In this document: piece after piece, positions 44,737-53,178 of the stretch
How the letters are laid out: the number at the start of each line of letters is the position of its first letter
Position numbering within the stretch: position 1 is the stretch's first letter
Source: Ruegeria sp. Alg231-54
GTDB taxonomy: Bacteria > Pseudomonadota > Alphaproteobacteria > Rhodobacterales > Rhodobacteraceae
DNA length: 64,000 nucleotides
Direction: 5' to 3'
Assembly (NCBI RefSeq): GCF_900143525.1
Contig: NZ_FREZ01000002.1
Span: 248,001 to 312,000, forward strand
Notes under the pieces: generated by a model
Told to the model about the DNA's origin: nothing
Databases searched by the model: none
What the model saw: the letters and a program-made list of their open reading frames with translations, nothing else
Made by a program: the position numbers and the translations under genes

Positions 44737-45990
44737 TTACTGGTGCGGAGCGTACCAGGAGGACAGACCTTTTTGCAGGTCGGCGCCCAGTTCTTCGGGG
44801 CTGTTGGCGCCCTTGATGGCAGCAACGGATGCGCCCCAGGTCTCGTTCTCAAGGTTCGGCGTGCCGCGCGACAGGATCTGATATGTCGAACGGATGGTCG
44901 ATTCACATTCATCGCGCCATCCGACGAACTCCTTGGCCAACGGATCTGCCAGCTCGACCGGAGTGTTAGACAGCGGGAAGAAGCCCGGCACAGCGTTGCC
45001 AAAGATTTCGGCAAACTCGGGGCTTGCGACCCACGCGAGGAAGGTCTCAGCGGCCTCGGGGTGCTCGGAGGCAGCGTTCATGCCGATGCCGATATCAGTG
45101 TGGTCAGAGATATAGCAGGTGTCGCCCGCGTTTTGGACCGGCGGCTTGAACGCGCCCATTTCGAAATCGGCCTGTGTGTTGAAGCCAGCGATTTCCCACG
45201 ACCCGGCAGGGTAAATCGCAGCCCGGCCCAGGGTGAAGATGTTCTGGCTGTCGGGATAGGTTTGAGCCTCATATCCGTCGCCCAGATACTGTCCCCAGCG
45301 TGCCAAAGTAGCGTAGGGGGCGGTCCAGGCTTCATCCGTCAATTTCTGTTCACCTGCGATCAGGGCCTGACGACCTTCTTCGCCCTTCCAATAGTTTGGG
45401 CCGATGTTGTTGTAGCCCATTGTGGCGGCTTCCCACTGATCGTTGGTGCCCATCGCCATCGGAATGTAGGTGCCGTCTTCCTTGATCTTGTCGAGTGCAG
45501 CAAAGAACTCGTCTTCGGTGGTAGGCACGTCGATGCCCAGCTCAGCAAACGCATCCTTGTTGTAAATGAAGCCGTGGATCACCGACGCCATCGGAACACA
45601 GAAGCTGGCCGAGCCGTCATCCGTCTGCCATGCCGATTTTGCCACGTCCGAAAAGTTGCTCATCGCGTCGACCGAAGACAGATCGGTCAGGTGCCCGGCC
45701 TCATACAGTGCCAGCGACGCATCAAACGGACGGCACGTGATAAGATCACCGGCCGAACCCGCATCCAGTTTCGAGTTCAACACAGCGTTGTATTCTGCCG
45801 GAGCTGATGGGGTGAACTGCAGTTTGATCCCAGGGTGTTTGGCTTCGAACGCCGGGATGATCTGTTCCTGCCACAAGGTCAGGTCGTCATTGCGCCAGCT
45901 TTCGATGATCAGCGTGACGTCCTCGGCATAGGCGCTAGAAGCCATCAGGGTCGTGCCCAGTAAGGCCAGTTTCAGGCTATTGCGTTTCAT
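44737..45990 (-). CDS. Sugar ABC transporter substrate-binding protein
   Basis: A 417-residue periplasmic binding protein of the extracellular solute-binding family 1. The signal peptide ends SSAYA before EDVTLIIESWRNDD. Typical later blocks are FTLGRAAIYPAGSWEIAGF and HPEAAETFLAWVASPEFAEIF. The ligand is unknown; genes around it (murQ, nagA, kinase) suggest an amino sugar or a small peptidoglycan or chitin fragment. It lies 25 bp after murQ. Confidence 0.92.
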   Translation of the reverse strand: MKRNSLKLALLGTTLMASSAYAEDVTLIIESWRNDDLTLWQEQIIPAFEAKHPGIKLQFTPSAPAEYNAVLNSKLDAGSAGDLITCRPFDASLALYEAGHLTDLSSVDAMSNFSDVAKSAWQTDDGSASFCVPMASVIHGFIYNKDAFAELGIDVPTTEDEFFAALDKIKEDGTYIPMAMGTNDQWEAATMGYNNIGPNYWKGEEGRQALIAGEQKLTDEAWTAPYATLARWGQYLGDGYEAQTYPDSQNIFTLGRAAIYPAGSWEIAGFNTQADFEMGAFKPPVQNAGDTCYISDHTDIGIGMNAASEHPEAAETFLAWVASPEFAEIFGNAVPGFFPLSNTPVELADPLAKEFVGWRDECESTIRSTYQILSRGTPNLENETWGASVAAIKGANSPEELGADLQKGLSSWYAPHQ

Positions 45991-46015
45991 TCGTGTTCTC
46001 CCAGTTGGTTAGCAG

Positions 46016-46903
46016 TTATTTATCTTGTTCCAGTGCGGATTTCAGAACCCCGCCGCTTGCGTCCAGAACGGCCGAGGCATCTTTGGGGGATATGCCACGT
46101 GCAGCGATTAGCACCGCCGGCTTCACGTCTCCGTTCGCGGCGTCCAGCGCGTGCTTTGCTGATTCTGCATCAACGTCGGCGATCCGCGCGACGATTCCGG
46201 TGGCCCGCGCCCTAAGCTTGTCATTGTCAGCGCGCAAATTGACCATCATACCGCCGTGAACGTGGCCAAGTTGCAGCGCCATGAGAGACGACAGCATGTT
46301 CAGAGCGATTTTCTGAGCTGTTCCAGCACCCATACGCGTCGAGCCCGAGATTAATTCCGGCGGCGTTGCCAAAAGAATCGGAATATCCGCGCTTTCCAGC
46401 AAAGGGCTGCCTGCGTTATTGGCAATTCCGATAACGGTTGCGCCAAATGACTGTGCGATATTGCTGGCGGTCAGGGTATATGGCGTCGATCCGCTTGCGG
46501 ACACTGCGATGATCGTATCCGTCGGTTGCAATGTCGAAAGCGCGTCCGCTAGTCCGTCGGCTTCGTCTTCTGCGCCTCCGGGCATTTCGACACCGGTAGG
46601 CAGGCCGCCTGCCATATGTATACGGAGTTGGTTCGCAGGGATTGAGAAGGTGCCGCCCAGCTCTTGCGCGTCGGCAGCGGCCATCAACCCGGACGAGCCT
46701 GCGGCCACATAGTGCAGCACGCCGCCGGCGCGGATGGTCTGTGCCATGGCGTTACCGCCCCGCGCGATCGCGTCCAATGCGCCACGCGCTGAGGTCGCGG
46801 CTGCAATCTGCCCCTCAGCCAGGGCCCGAGCAGAGGCGACAGGGTCTTGTGGGTCCAGCTTGTTGGCGTCTGGATGCAGTTGTTCGGTCGGCGGCAGCGT
46901 CAA
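46016..46903 (-). CDS. murQ: N-acetylmuramic acid 6-phosphate etherase
   Basis: MurQ cuts the lactyl ether of MurNAc-6-phosphate, giving GlcNAc-6-phosphate and D-lactate. The 295-residue SIS-fold protein begins TLPPTEQLHPDANKLD and holds ISGSTRMGAGTAQKIALN, the family signature. Glu81 (DAQELGG) and Glu112 (GGAEDEADG) align with the catalytic acid/base residues Glu83 and Glu114 of Escherichia coli MurQ. No suitable ATG exists; TTG 46903 with AAGGGGG upstream is the likely start, and a TTG at 46933 is the alternative. It is first in the importer operon. Downstream GlcNAc-6-P enzymes are divergent. Confidence 0.92.
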   Translation of the reverse strand: MTLPPTEQLHPDANKLDPQDPVASARALAEGQIAAATSARGALDAIARGGNAMAQTIRAGGVLHYVAAGSSGLMAAADAQELGGTFSIPANQLRIHMAGGLPTGVEMPGGAEDEADGLADALSTLQPTDTIIAVSASGSTPYTLTASNIAQSFGATVIGIANNAGSPLLESADIPILLATPPELISGSTRMGAGTAQKIALNMLSSLMALQLGHVHGGMMVNLRADNDKLRARATGIVARIADVDAESAKHALDAANGDVKPAVLIAARGISPKDASAVLDASGGVLKSALEQDK

Positions 46904-46931
46904 AAGAATCCCCCTTTGCGGTTCCCAATAC

Positions 46932-46948
46932 AATACCTATTCAATACC
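46932..46948 (-). promoter_or_regulatory. Direct GGTATT repeats in front of murQ (candidate GntR operator)
   Basis: Minus strand: GGTATT-GAATA-GGTATT, two identical 6-mers 11 bp apart, ending 28 bp before the murQ TTG. The same layout occurs before the divergent kinase gene. The two copies point away from each other, each toward its own gene. Confidence 0.6.
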
Positions 46949-46967
46949 ACTTGTCCATAATTTTATT

Positions 46968-46980
46968 TTTCCAGTGGAAA
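46968..46980. promoter_or_regulatory. Palindrome in the murQ-kinase intergenic region
   Basis: TTTCCA-G-TGGAAA is a perfect 6-1-6 dyad between the two GGTATT sites. It may be a site for another regulator; no family is assigned. Confidence 0.4.
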
Positions 46981-47052
46981 TCAACGTATTCTGTATCAAA
47001 ACAGAGAAAAGCTGCGGAAATCGGCCTATTTTGGCCTTCCTAAATTCAAATA

Positions 47053-47069
47053 GGTATTATAATGGTATT
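47053..47069 (+). promoter_or_regulatory. Direct GGTATT repeats with an embedded TATAAT, kinase promoter
   Basis: GGTATT-ATAAT-GGTATT ends 3 bp before the kinase ATG. A perfect -10 box TATAAT (47058-47063) overlaps the first repeat and fills the spacer, so a bound regulator would block RNA polymerase. Initiation about 7 bp further on would fall next to the ATG, giving a nearly leaderless message. The -35 region is weak (TTGGCC 47031-47036, spacer too long). Confidence 0.6.
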
Positions 47070-47072
47070 GTC

Positions 47073-47948
47073 ATGACTGAGTCTCTGAGCAAGGCTGTAC
47101 TGGCCATAGATGGTGGCGGAACCCGATGTCGGGTTGCATGTGAAGTCGCTGGTATTGTCCATTCTGTTGAAACCGGGGCTGCCAATGTCTCGACAGATTT
47201 TGATGCGTCCGTCCTGCAGATGAAATCGGGGATCACCCAGATTGCGCAAACGCTTGCTGTAGATGTTCAGGACCTGACTCAGATGCCCGCCTTTGTCGGC
47301 TTGGCTGGCGTCACAGATGACCATATTGCGGGTCGCGTGCAGAGCGCGCTGGGCCTAACGCGGGCGCGCGTTTCCGATGATCGACCAGCCGCGCTGCGAG
47401 GGGCGCTCGCGTCTCAGGACGGCTTGATCGCCCATTGTGGCACGGGGTCCTTTGTTGCTTTGCAGAAGGATCGGGTGATGCGGTTTGCCGGGGGGTGGGG
47501 GCCAGTATTGGGGGATGAGGCATCTGCGCAATGGGTTGGTCGTTTTGCATTGGCAGAAGCATTGAATTCCGTGGATGGAATTCAGGTTACTAGCGATCTT
47601 ACGCAGAAATTTCTGGATGATTTTGGCGGTAGTGCAGGGATCGTCGAATTTGCCGGGCGGGCGACGCCGACAGAGTTCGGCGCGTTGGCCCCGATGGTTA
47701 CCACTGCAGCAGTTTCCGGAGACGACGTCGCCAGAAAAATTATGCAGGCCGGTGCTACTTACATCGCCGATATGGCGGCACGTCTCGGATGGCAGCCAGA
47801 AGTCGCGATCTGCCTGACCGGCGGTATCTCTCCGCACTATGCGCACTATCTGCCTGCTGCCATGCAGTCAGAGATACGCCCTCCATCGGGCGAGCCGTTG
47901 GCCGGGGCACTGGCTTTGGCGAAGGAGGTCCCGCATGAGCATTGCTGA
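47073..47948 (+). CDS. BadF/BadG/BcrA/BcrD-type amino-sugar kinase (MurK/GlcNAc kinase-like)
   Basis: A 291-residue ASKHA-fold kinase. The phosphate-1 motif is LAIDGGGTRCR, phosphate-2 is GLIAHCGTGSF, and the adenosine motif is LTGGIS. GGWGPVLGDEASAQWVG is typical of GlcNAc kinases of this family. It probably phosphorylates imported GlcNAc and/or MurNAc at C6; the Clostridium MurK, which accepts both, is of the same superfamily. ATG 47073 has no Shine-Dalgarno site. GntR starts inside its 3' end (14-bp overlap). Confidence 0.85.
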   Translation: MTESLSKAVLAIDGGGTRCRVACEVAGIVHSVETGAANVSTDFDASVLQMKSGITQIAQTLAVDVQDLTQMPAFVGLAGVTDDHIAGRVQSALGLTRARVSDDRPAALRGALASQDGLIAHCGTGSFVALQKDRVMRFAGGWGPVLGDEASAQWVGRFALAEALNSVDGIQVTSDLTQKFLDDFGGSAGIVEFAGRATPTEFGALAPMVTTAAVSGDDVARKIMQAGATYIADMAARLGWQPEVAICLTGGISPHYAHYLPAAMQSEIRPPSGEPLAGALALAKEVPHEHC

Positions 47949-48684
47949 ATTCCTACGCTCTGATCTTTGGCTGACCTCGGAAAATGGTCCCCGCTACGTG
48001 CAGTTGCGGCGCAGGTTGCAAGAGGGGATCGATACGGGCGTCCTTGCGCCGAACTCATCGCTGCCATCCGAACGGGAACTGGTGGAAATTACTGAGTTGT
48101 CCCGCGTAACCGTGCGCAAGGCGATTCAGGAGCTGGTGCAGGAAGGTGTGATCGAGCAGCGCCAAGGGTCAGGGTCCTTCATTCGGGAACGTGTTCAAAG
48201 GGTTGAACAATCGCTGAAACACCTGACCTCGTTCACCGAAGATATGTCGAGCCGAGGAATGGAGACAACTTCAAAGTGGTTGGAGCGCGGAGTATTTGCG
48301 CCAACCCCGGAAGAGGTCACTGCGCTGAATCTGTCAGAGGGTGAGCAGATATCCCGCATTTACCGCCTGCGCGAGGCGGACGGGCGTCCGCTGGCGTTGG
48401 AACGTGCTGCGCTGCCACTGGATATCCTGCCGAACCCAATCGAAGTCACGACGTCTCTGTACGAAGTGCTTGATGGTCTGGGGCGCCGCCCGGTGCGCGC
48501 GGTGCAAAAGATATCGGCTCTGAATCTAGCCGCGCGAGAAGCAGAACTGCTGGAGGTGCCCGAAGGTGCGGCGGGGCTGAACATTGAGCGTATCTCATTT
48601 TTGAAAAACGGGCGGGTCGCAGAGATGACGCGGTCGCTCTATCGCGGCGACGCTTATGACTTTGTCGCTGAATTGCGCCTATAA
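47935..48684 (+). CDS. GntR-family regulator, HutC/UTRA type
   Basis: A 249-residue regulator with an N-terminal winged helix (LPSERELVEITELSRVTVRKAIQELVQEGVIEQRQGSGSFI, in the usual blocks SERELVE, SRVTVRKA and GSGSF) and a C-terminal UTRA effector domain (ISRIYRLREADGRPLALERAALP). NagR-type members sense GlcN-6-P or GlcNAc-6-P. It is in the kinase operon and the natural candidate to bind the GGTATT repeats in both promoters. Confidence 0.9.
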   Translation: MSIAEFLRSDLWLTSENGPRYVQLRRRLQEGIDTGVLAPNSSLPSERELVEITELSRVTVRKAIQELVQEGVIEQRQGSGSFIRERVQRVEQSLKHLTSFTEDMSSRGMETTSKWLERGVFAPTPEEVTALNLSEGEQISRIYRLREADGRPLALERAALPLDILPNPIEVTTSLYEVLDGLGRRPVRAVQKISALNLAAREAELLEVPEGAAGLNIERISFLKNGRVAEMTRSLYRGDAYDFVAELRL

Positions 48685-48703
48685 CCGGAAGGACCGGGAT
48701 CAA

Positions 48704-49732
48704 ATGTCCGAAAAGAACTCGAAAATGCGTCAGGAAATTCTGGAGATCCCTGATGCCGTCGACAGATTGCTCAGCACGGGGGCAGACAATATCCGAGCAG
48801 CTGCGCAAAGCGTAAGGGATACGGATCCACGTTTTTTGATCTCGGTCGCCCGGGGATCATCCGACCATGCCTGCAGCTATTTGAAATATGCCAGTGAACT
48901 GCTTCTTGGATTACCGGTTGCCTCAGTAGGGCCATCCGTCAGTTCGATTTACGGGGTGGATCTCAGGGCAAAAGGATCTGTCTGCCTGTCCGTCTCGCAA
49001 TCCGGCCAAAGCCCGGATATCGTTGGCCTCACAGGGTCTTTGCGAAACTCAGGCGCACTGACGATTGCGGTGACCAACAACTCGGAATCGCGCCTGGCCG
49101 ACGTGGCGGATGCAGTTCTGCCATTGCACGCGGGGCCGGAACTGAGCGTCGCAGCAACCAAGACGTTTGTGACCTCGTTGGTGTCAGGTCTATGGTTGCT
49201 GGCCGAGGTCAAAGAGGATGCTGAATTGATCGGGGCGATCCAATCCTTGCCCGAATACCTGGCGCGAGCGGCCCAATGCGATTGGTCGGCTGCAGCCGAA
49301 ACTATCACCGGGCGGTCTTTGTTTACGCTTGGTCGGGGGCCTTCTTATGCGATCTCTGACGAAGCTGCATTGAAGATCAAAGAGACATGCCAAATTCACG
49401 CCGAAAGCTATTCAGCGGCCGAAGTGCTGCATGGCCCGGTGTCGATTGTCGAAGAAGGGTTTCCGGTGATTTCGTTCGCGGCCAATGATGCAGCCGAACA
49501 GGCGACTGCCGATGCGGCTGATGCCTTGGCCGAAAAAGGTGCTGCGGTTTTTGCGACGACCACCAAAGTATCGCGTGCGCAGGCTCTGCCAGTGGTTCGA
49601 ACGGATCATTGGATCACCGACCCAATAACGGCGATTACGTCTTTCTACAGCATGGTAGAGGCCGTCGCCAGTGCGCGGGGGATCGACCCGGACGCACCGC
49701 GGCACCTTAAAAAAGTGACCGAAACGGTATGA
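48704..49732 (+). CDS. SIS-domain glucosamine-6-phosphate deaminase (NagB-II-like)
   Basis: A 342-residue protein with two SIS domains, like the isomerase half of GlmS without the glutaminase: SVARGSSDHACSYLKY, SVSQSGQSPDIV, ATKTFVTSLVSG, RGPSYAISDEAALKIKETC and EVLHGPVSIVEEGFPV. In place of classical NagB it should convert GlcN-6-P to fructose-6-P and ammonia, completing the pathway after NagA. Related AgaS enzymes act on galactosamine phosphate. ATG 48704 follows GGAAGGACCGGG. It overlaps nagA by ATGA. Confidence 0.85.
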   Translation: MSEKNSKMRQEILEIPDAVDRLLSTGADNIRAAAQSVRDTDPRFLISVARGSSDHACSYLKYASELLLGLPVASVGPSVSSIYGVDLRAKGSVCLSVSQSGQSPDIVGLTGSLRNSGALTIAVTNNSESRLADVADAVLPLHAGPELSVAATKTFVTSLVSGLWLLAEVKEDAELIGAIQSLPEYLARAAQCDWSAAAETITGRSLFTLGRGPSYAISDEAALKIKETCQIHAESYSAAEVLHGPVSIVEEGFPVISFAANDAAEQATADAADALAEKGAAVFATTTKVSRAQALPVVRTDHWITDPITAITSFYSMVEAVASARGIDPDAPRHLKKVTETV

Positions 49733-50865
49733 CAGAACGCAAGGTGATCTTTCGAAACGGGCCGATTTTCGACGGCAGCCGGTTGTTAAACGGCCACGCG
49801 ATTGTTTTTCGCGAGGGGCGTGTAGGTGAAGTTTTCCCCGACGCTGAGGTGACCGAAGAAAAGGACGTTGTAGATCTGAACGGCGATATCCTCAGCCCCG
49901 GTTTTGTGGATCTGCAGGTCAATGGCGGCGATGGCGTTATGTTCAACGATGATCCGTCGGTCGAAACGATCCGCAGAATTGCCGGCGCCCATCGCCGATT
50001 GGGTGTGATTTCGCTGCTGCCCACTCTGATCACCGACGAACCCGCCAAAACCCGCGCAGCAATAGATGCGACGATCGAGGCAGTGCGAGCACAAGTGCCG
50101 GGCATTGCAGGGCTGCATTTAGAAGGGCCGCATTTGTCGGTCGCGCGGAAAGGAGCGCACGACGGTAATTTGATACGGCCGATGGAACCATCGGATCTGG
50201 ACACGCTGATAGAAGCGGCTAATGCACTTCCCTGCCTGAAGGTAACTGTCGCCCCCGAGGGTGTGTCCGAGAAGCAAGTCCGCGCCATGAGCGACGCTGG
50301 TATCCTTGTCTCGCTCGGGCACAGCGATGCGGATTTTGCGACTTGCCAGCGGTATGCTGCCGCCGGTGCGCGTTGCGTAACCCATCTGTTCAACGCGATG
50401 AGCCAGCTGGGCAATCGTGAACCCGGCCTCGTCGGCGCGGCGCTGGCCAGCGGAACGCTGTCTGCAGGGCTGATTGCCGACGGTGTCCATGTGCACCCCG
50501 CCGCGATGCGCGCTGCCTGGGCTTCGAAAACTGCGCCGGGTCAAATCTTTCTGGTCAGCGATGCGATGGCTGTGGCGGGTACTGATCAAACCGAATTCAC
50601 CCTTGAAGGCCGCAAAATCACGCGAACCGACGGCAGGTTGACACTGGCGGACGGAACGCTGGCCGGCGCAGATTTGGACCTGACGACCGCCGTAGGCGTG
50701 CTGGTCAATCAAGTTGGCGTACCGTTGCAGGACGCACTGGCGGCTGCCACTTCTTATCCGGCTCAGCTGATCGGGCTGGCCCCGCCAACCGTCTTTGAAT
50801 ACGGTTCGGTGATCCGGATATCTGCCGATTTCAGCCGTTGCGAATGGCTGCCCGCGCAATCTTGA
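49729..50865 (+). CDS. nagA: N-acetylglucosamine-6-phosphate deacetylase
   Basis: It removes acetate from GlcNAc-6-phosphate. The 378-residue amidohydrolase has the metal-site and substrate motifs: PGFVDLQVNGGDG, HLEGPHLS (Glu ligand), SLGHSDA, VTHLFNAMSQLGNREPG (His ligand) and LVSDAMA (catalytic Asp). It is last of the kinase-gntR-deaminase operon. No terminator is obvious before the tRNA gene. Confidence 0.94.
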   Translation: MTERKVIFRNGPIFDGSRLLNGHAIVFREGRVGEVFPDAEVTEEKDVVDLNGDILSPGFVDLQVNGGDGVMFNDDPSVETIRRIAGAHRRLGVISLLPTLITDEPAKTRAAIDATIEAVRAQVPGIAGLHLEGPHLSVARKGAHDGNLIRPMEPSDLDTLIEAANALPCLKVTVAPEGVSEKQVRAMSDAGILVSLGHSDADFATCQRYAAAGARCVTHLFNAMSQLGNREPGLVGAALASGTLSAGLIADGVHVHPAAMRAAWASKTAPGQIFLVSDAMAVAGTDQTEFTLEGRKITRTDGRLTLADGTLAGADLDLTTAVGVLVNQVGVPLQDALAAATSYPAQLIGLAPPTVFEYGSVIRISADFSRCEWLPAQS

Positions 50866-50960
50866 GTTTGTCCCTACCTGCCAGAAAGACTGCCTGCAGG
50901 ATGCAGGTTATCGCCTGTCAATTTTTGTCGACGAATTTGAAATCTGGCTTCGAACGGCGC

Positions 50961-50988
50961 TTGACGACATCTGACGCATCGCTTAAAC
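50961..50988 (+). promoter_or_regulatory. Possible tRNA-Gly promoter
   Basis: TTGACG (50961-50966), a 16-bp spacer and TTAAAC (50983-50988) lie 13 bp before the tRNA 5' end. The -35 is good and the -10 is partial. Confidence 0.45.
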
Positions 50989-51001
50989 CGACCAGCGCTG
51001 A

Positions 51002-51076
<75 letters not shown>

Positions 51077-51203
51077 AATCAGCCCTAAAATTCTGCGTCA
51101 AATAGCCCTTTTATGTTGGGTCATATATTGTGGTTCTTGACCCGGCTTGCCGTGGCCGCCAAGAAGCGAACACTTAAGTGCGAAAAAGACGTAAGGGCCA
51201 ATT

Positions 51204-53024
51204 ATGGCAAACTCTGCCTCAGCCACGCCTAAGGGCAAACCTGCACCCGGTGCCACGGAAGAGCGTGCTGGATCGCGGAAGATAGGCGTTCTGTCGTCTC
51301 TTTGGCCATTTATGAAGCCCTATCGGGCCCTGATGACAGGTGCGGTATTGGCACTGGTGTTGACAGCCAGCATGACGCTAACCCTGCCACTTGCGGTACG
51401 CCGAGTAGTCGACAATTTCCGAATTGAAGATGGCGAACTGCTGGATTGGTACTTTCTGGCGGCACTGGGCATTGCCGCGATTTTGGCGGTGGGAACTGGC
51501 ATCCGGTATGCGCTGGTCACCCGGTTGGGTGAGCGCGTTGTGGCCGATATCCGCAAGGCCGTGTTTAACCGCGTCATAGGAATGAGCCCCGAGTTCTACG
51601 AAAGAGTCATGACCGGGGAGGTTCTCAGCCGTATCACCACGGACACGACCCTGATTCAGTCTGTGCTGGGATCGTCCGTATCCATTGCCTTGCGCAATAT
51701 GCTTTTGTTCGCGGGTGGTTTGGTTCTGATGCTGCTGACCTCGGCCAAGCTAACGGGTTTGGTGCTTTTGCTGATCCCGGTGGTGGTGGTGCCGATACTT
51801 GTTCTGGGGCGTCGTTTGCGGGTCCTCAGCCGCGAAAATCAGGACTGGATTGCAGCCTCGTCGGGCAACGCAGGCGAGGCACTGAGCGCGGTTCAAACCG
51901 TTCAGGCCTTTACGCATGAAAAAGCCAGCCGAAAGCAGTTCGGCGATATGACTGAAACCTCTTATGCGGTTTCTCTTCGACGTATCCAAACGCGCGCCGT
52001 GATGACGGTAATCGTTATCTTCCTTGTATTTTCGGGCATCGTCGGCGTGTTGTGGATGGGGGCAAACGACGTTCGCAACGGCGTGATGACCGAAGGTGTT
52101 CTGATCCAGTTCGTGATCTATTCAATCATCATGGCCGGCTCTGTCGCCGCCCTCTCTGAGATTTGGAGCGAGCTGCAACGTGCCGCCGGCGCGACAGAGC
52201 GTCTGGTGGAATTGCTGAATGCGCAGGATACCGTGATTGATCCGGACAAGGCAGCGTCGCTGCCTACACCTGTTCGGGGCGAGATCCGTTTTGAGGATGT
52301 GATCTTCCACTATCCGGCCCGTCCGGATGTTGTGGCACTGGACCATCTGACCCTGTCGATCCAACCGGGTGAAACCGTGGCTTTCGTTGGTCCATCGGGT
52401 GCAGGCAAAACCACAGTGATTCAAATGATCCAGCGGTTCTACGATCCGGATGCAGGTCATGTCAGCCTGGACGGCGTTGACCTGCGCGACCTCGACCGAT
52501 CCGATTTCCGGCAGCACATGGCATTGGTGCCCCAGGACCCGATCATCTTTGCAGCCTCGGCCCGCGAGAATATCCGGTTCGGGCGCCTGGACGCCTCGGA
52601 TGCCGAGGTTGAGGCCGCCGCGCGCGCAGCTGCGGCACATGAGTTCATCTCGAAACTGCCCGAAGGCTATGACAGTTTTGTCGGGGAACGCGGTGTGATG
52701 CTGTCGGGTGGTCAGAAACAACGCATCGCCATTGCTCGCGCCATCCTGCGTGATGCACCGGTTCTGCTACTTGACGAGGCGACCTCGGCCCTTGATGCCG
52801 AAAGCGAACGCGCGGTTCAGGGCGCGGTTGACCAGATGCGCGCCGGACGCACCACACTGATCGTGGCCCACAGGTTGGCAACTGTCAAAAAGGCGGATCG
52901 GATCGTTGTGATGGAAGCCGGTCAGATCGTGGCCCAAGGCACGCACGAGGACCTGGTCGTTCAGGATGGCTTGTATGCTCGCCTGGCGCGCCTGCAATTC
53001 ACCGACGGAGTTGCCGCAGAATAG
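51204..53024 (+). CDS. ABC exporter, fused membrane and ATPase domains (MsbA-like)
   Basis: A 606-residue half-transporter. About six helices lie in residues 35-320, followed by an ATPase domain: Walker A GPSGAGKTT, signature LSGGQKQR, Walker B VLLLDEATSALD and AHRLAT. It should act as a homodimeric exporter of lipid or drug-like molecules. Substrate cannot be told. The start is ATG 51204, with a polar N-terminal stretch before helix 1. A 12-bp palindrome CCTGACGTCAGG lies just after the stop (53025-53036). Confidence 0.9.
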   Translation: MANSASATPKGKPAPGATEERAGSRKIGVLSSLWPFMKPYRALMTGAVLALVLTASMTLTLPLAVRRVVDNFRIEDGELLDWYFLAALGIAAILAVGTGIRYALVTRLGERVVADIRKAVFNRVIGMSPEFYERVMTGEVLSRITTDTTLIQSVLGSSVSIALRNMLLFAGGLVLMLLTSAKLTGLVLLLIPVVVVPILVLGRRLRVLSRENQDWIAASSGNAGEALSAVQTVQAFTHEKASRKQFGDMTETSYAVSLRRIQTRAVMTVIVIFLVFSGIVGVLWMGANDVRNGVMTEGVLIQFVIYSIIMAGSVAALSEIWSELQRAAGATERLVELLNAQDTVIDPDKAASLPTPVRGEIRFEDVIFHYPARPDVVALDHLTLSIQPGETVAFVGPSGAGKTTVIQMIQRFYDPDAGHVSLDGVDLRDLDRSDFRQHMALVPQDPIIFAASARENIRFGRLDASDAEVEAAARAAAAHEFISKLPEGYDSFVGERGVMLSGGQKQRIAIARAILRDAPVLLLDEATSALDAESERAVQGAVDQMRAGRTTLIVAHRLATVKKADRIVVMEAGQIVAQGTHEDLVVQDGLYARLARLQFTDGVAAE

Positions 53025-53178
53025 CCTGACGTCAGGGAAGTCAGTTTTACGCCGCTGCGTAATTCTACAAATTTGGGCGTGGCCCCTCTAACCCGTCGCT
53101 TGCACCTGCGGGGTTTTGCTTCCATCTTGTTTTGGAAAAAACCGCGCAAGACGCGGGAGAAAAACAGGGAGGAGTCAC

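Noticed and set aside
44374..45807. Long 477-codon plus-strand frame opposite the sugar-importer genes
   Set aside because: It lies antisense to two well-supported genes and its translation has no recognisable domain; GC-rich third positions keep the opposite frame open.
53025..53036. CCTGACGTCAGG palindrome after the ABC exporter gene as terminator or operator
   Set aside because: It has no loop and no T run, and there is no regulator nearby; too short to interpret.
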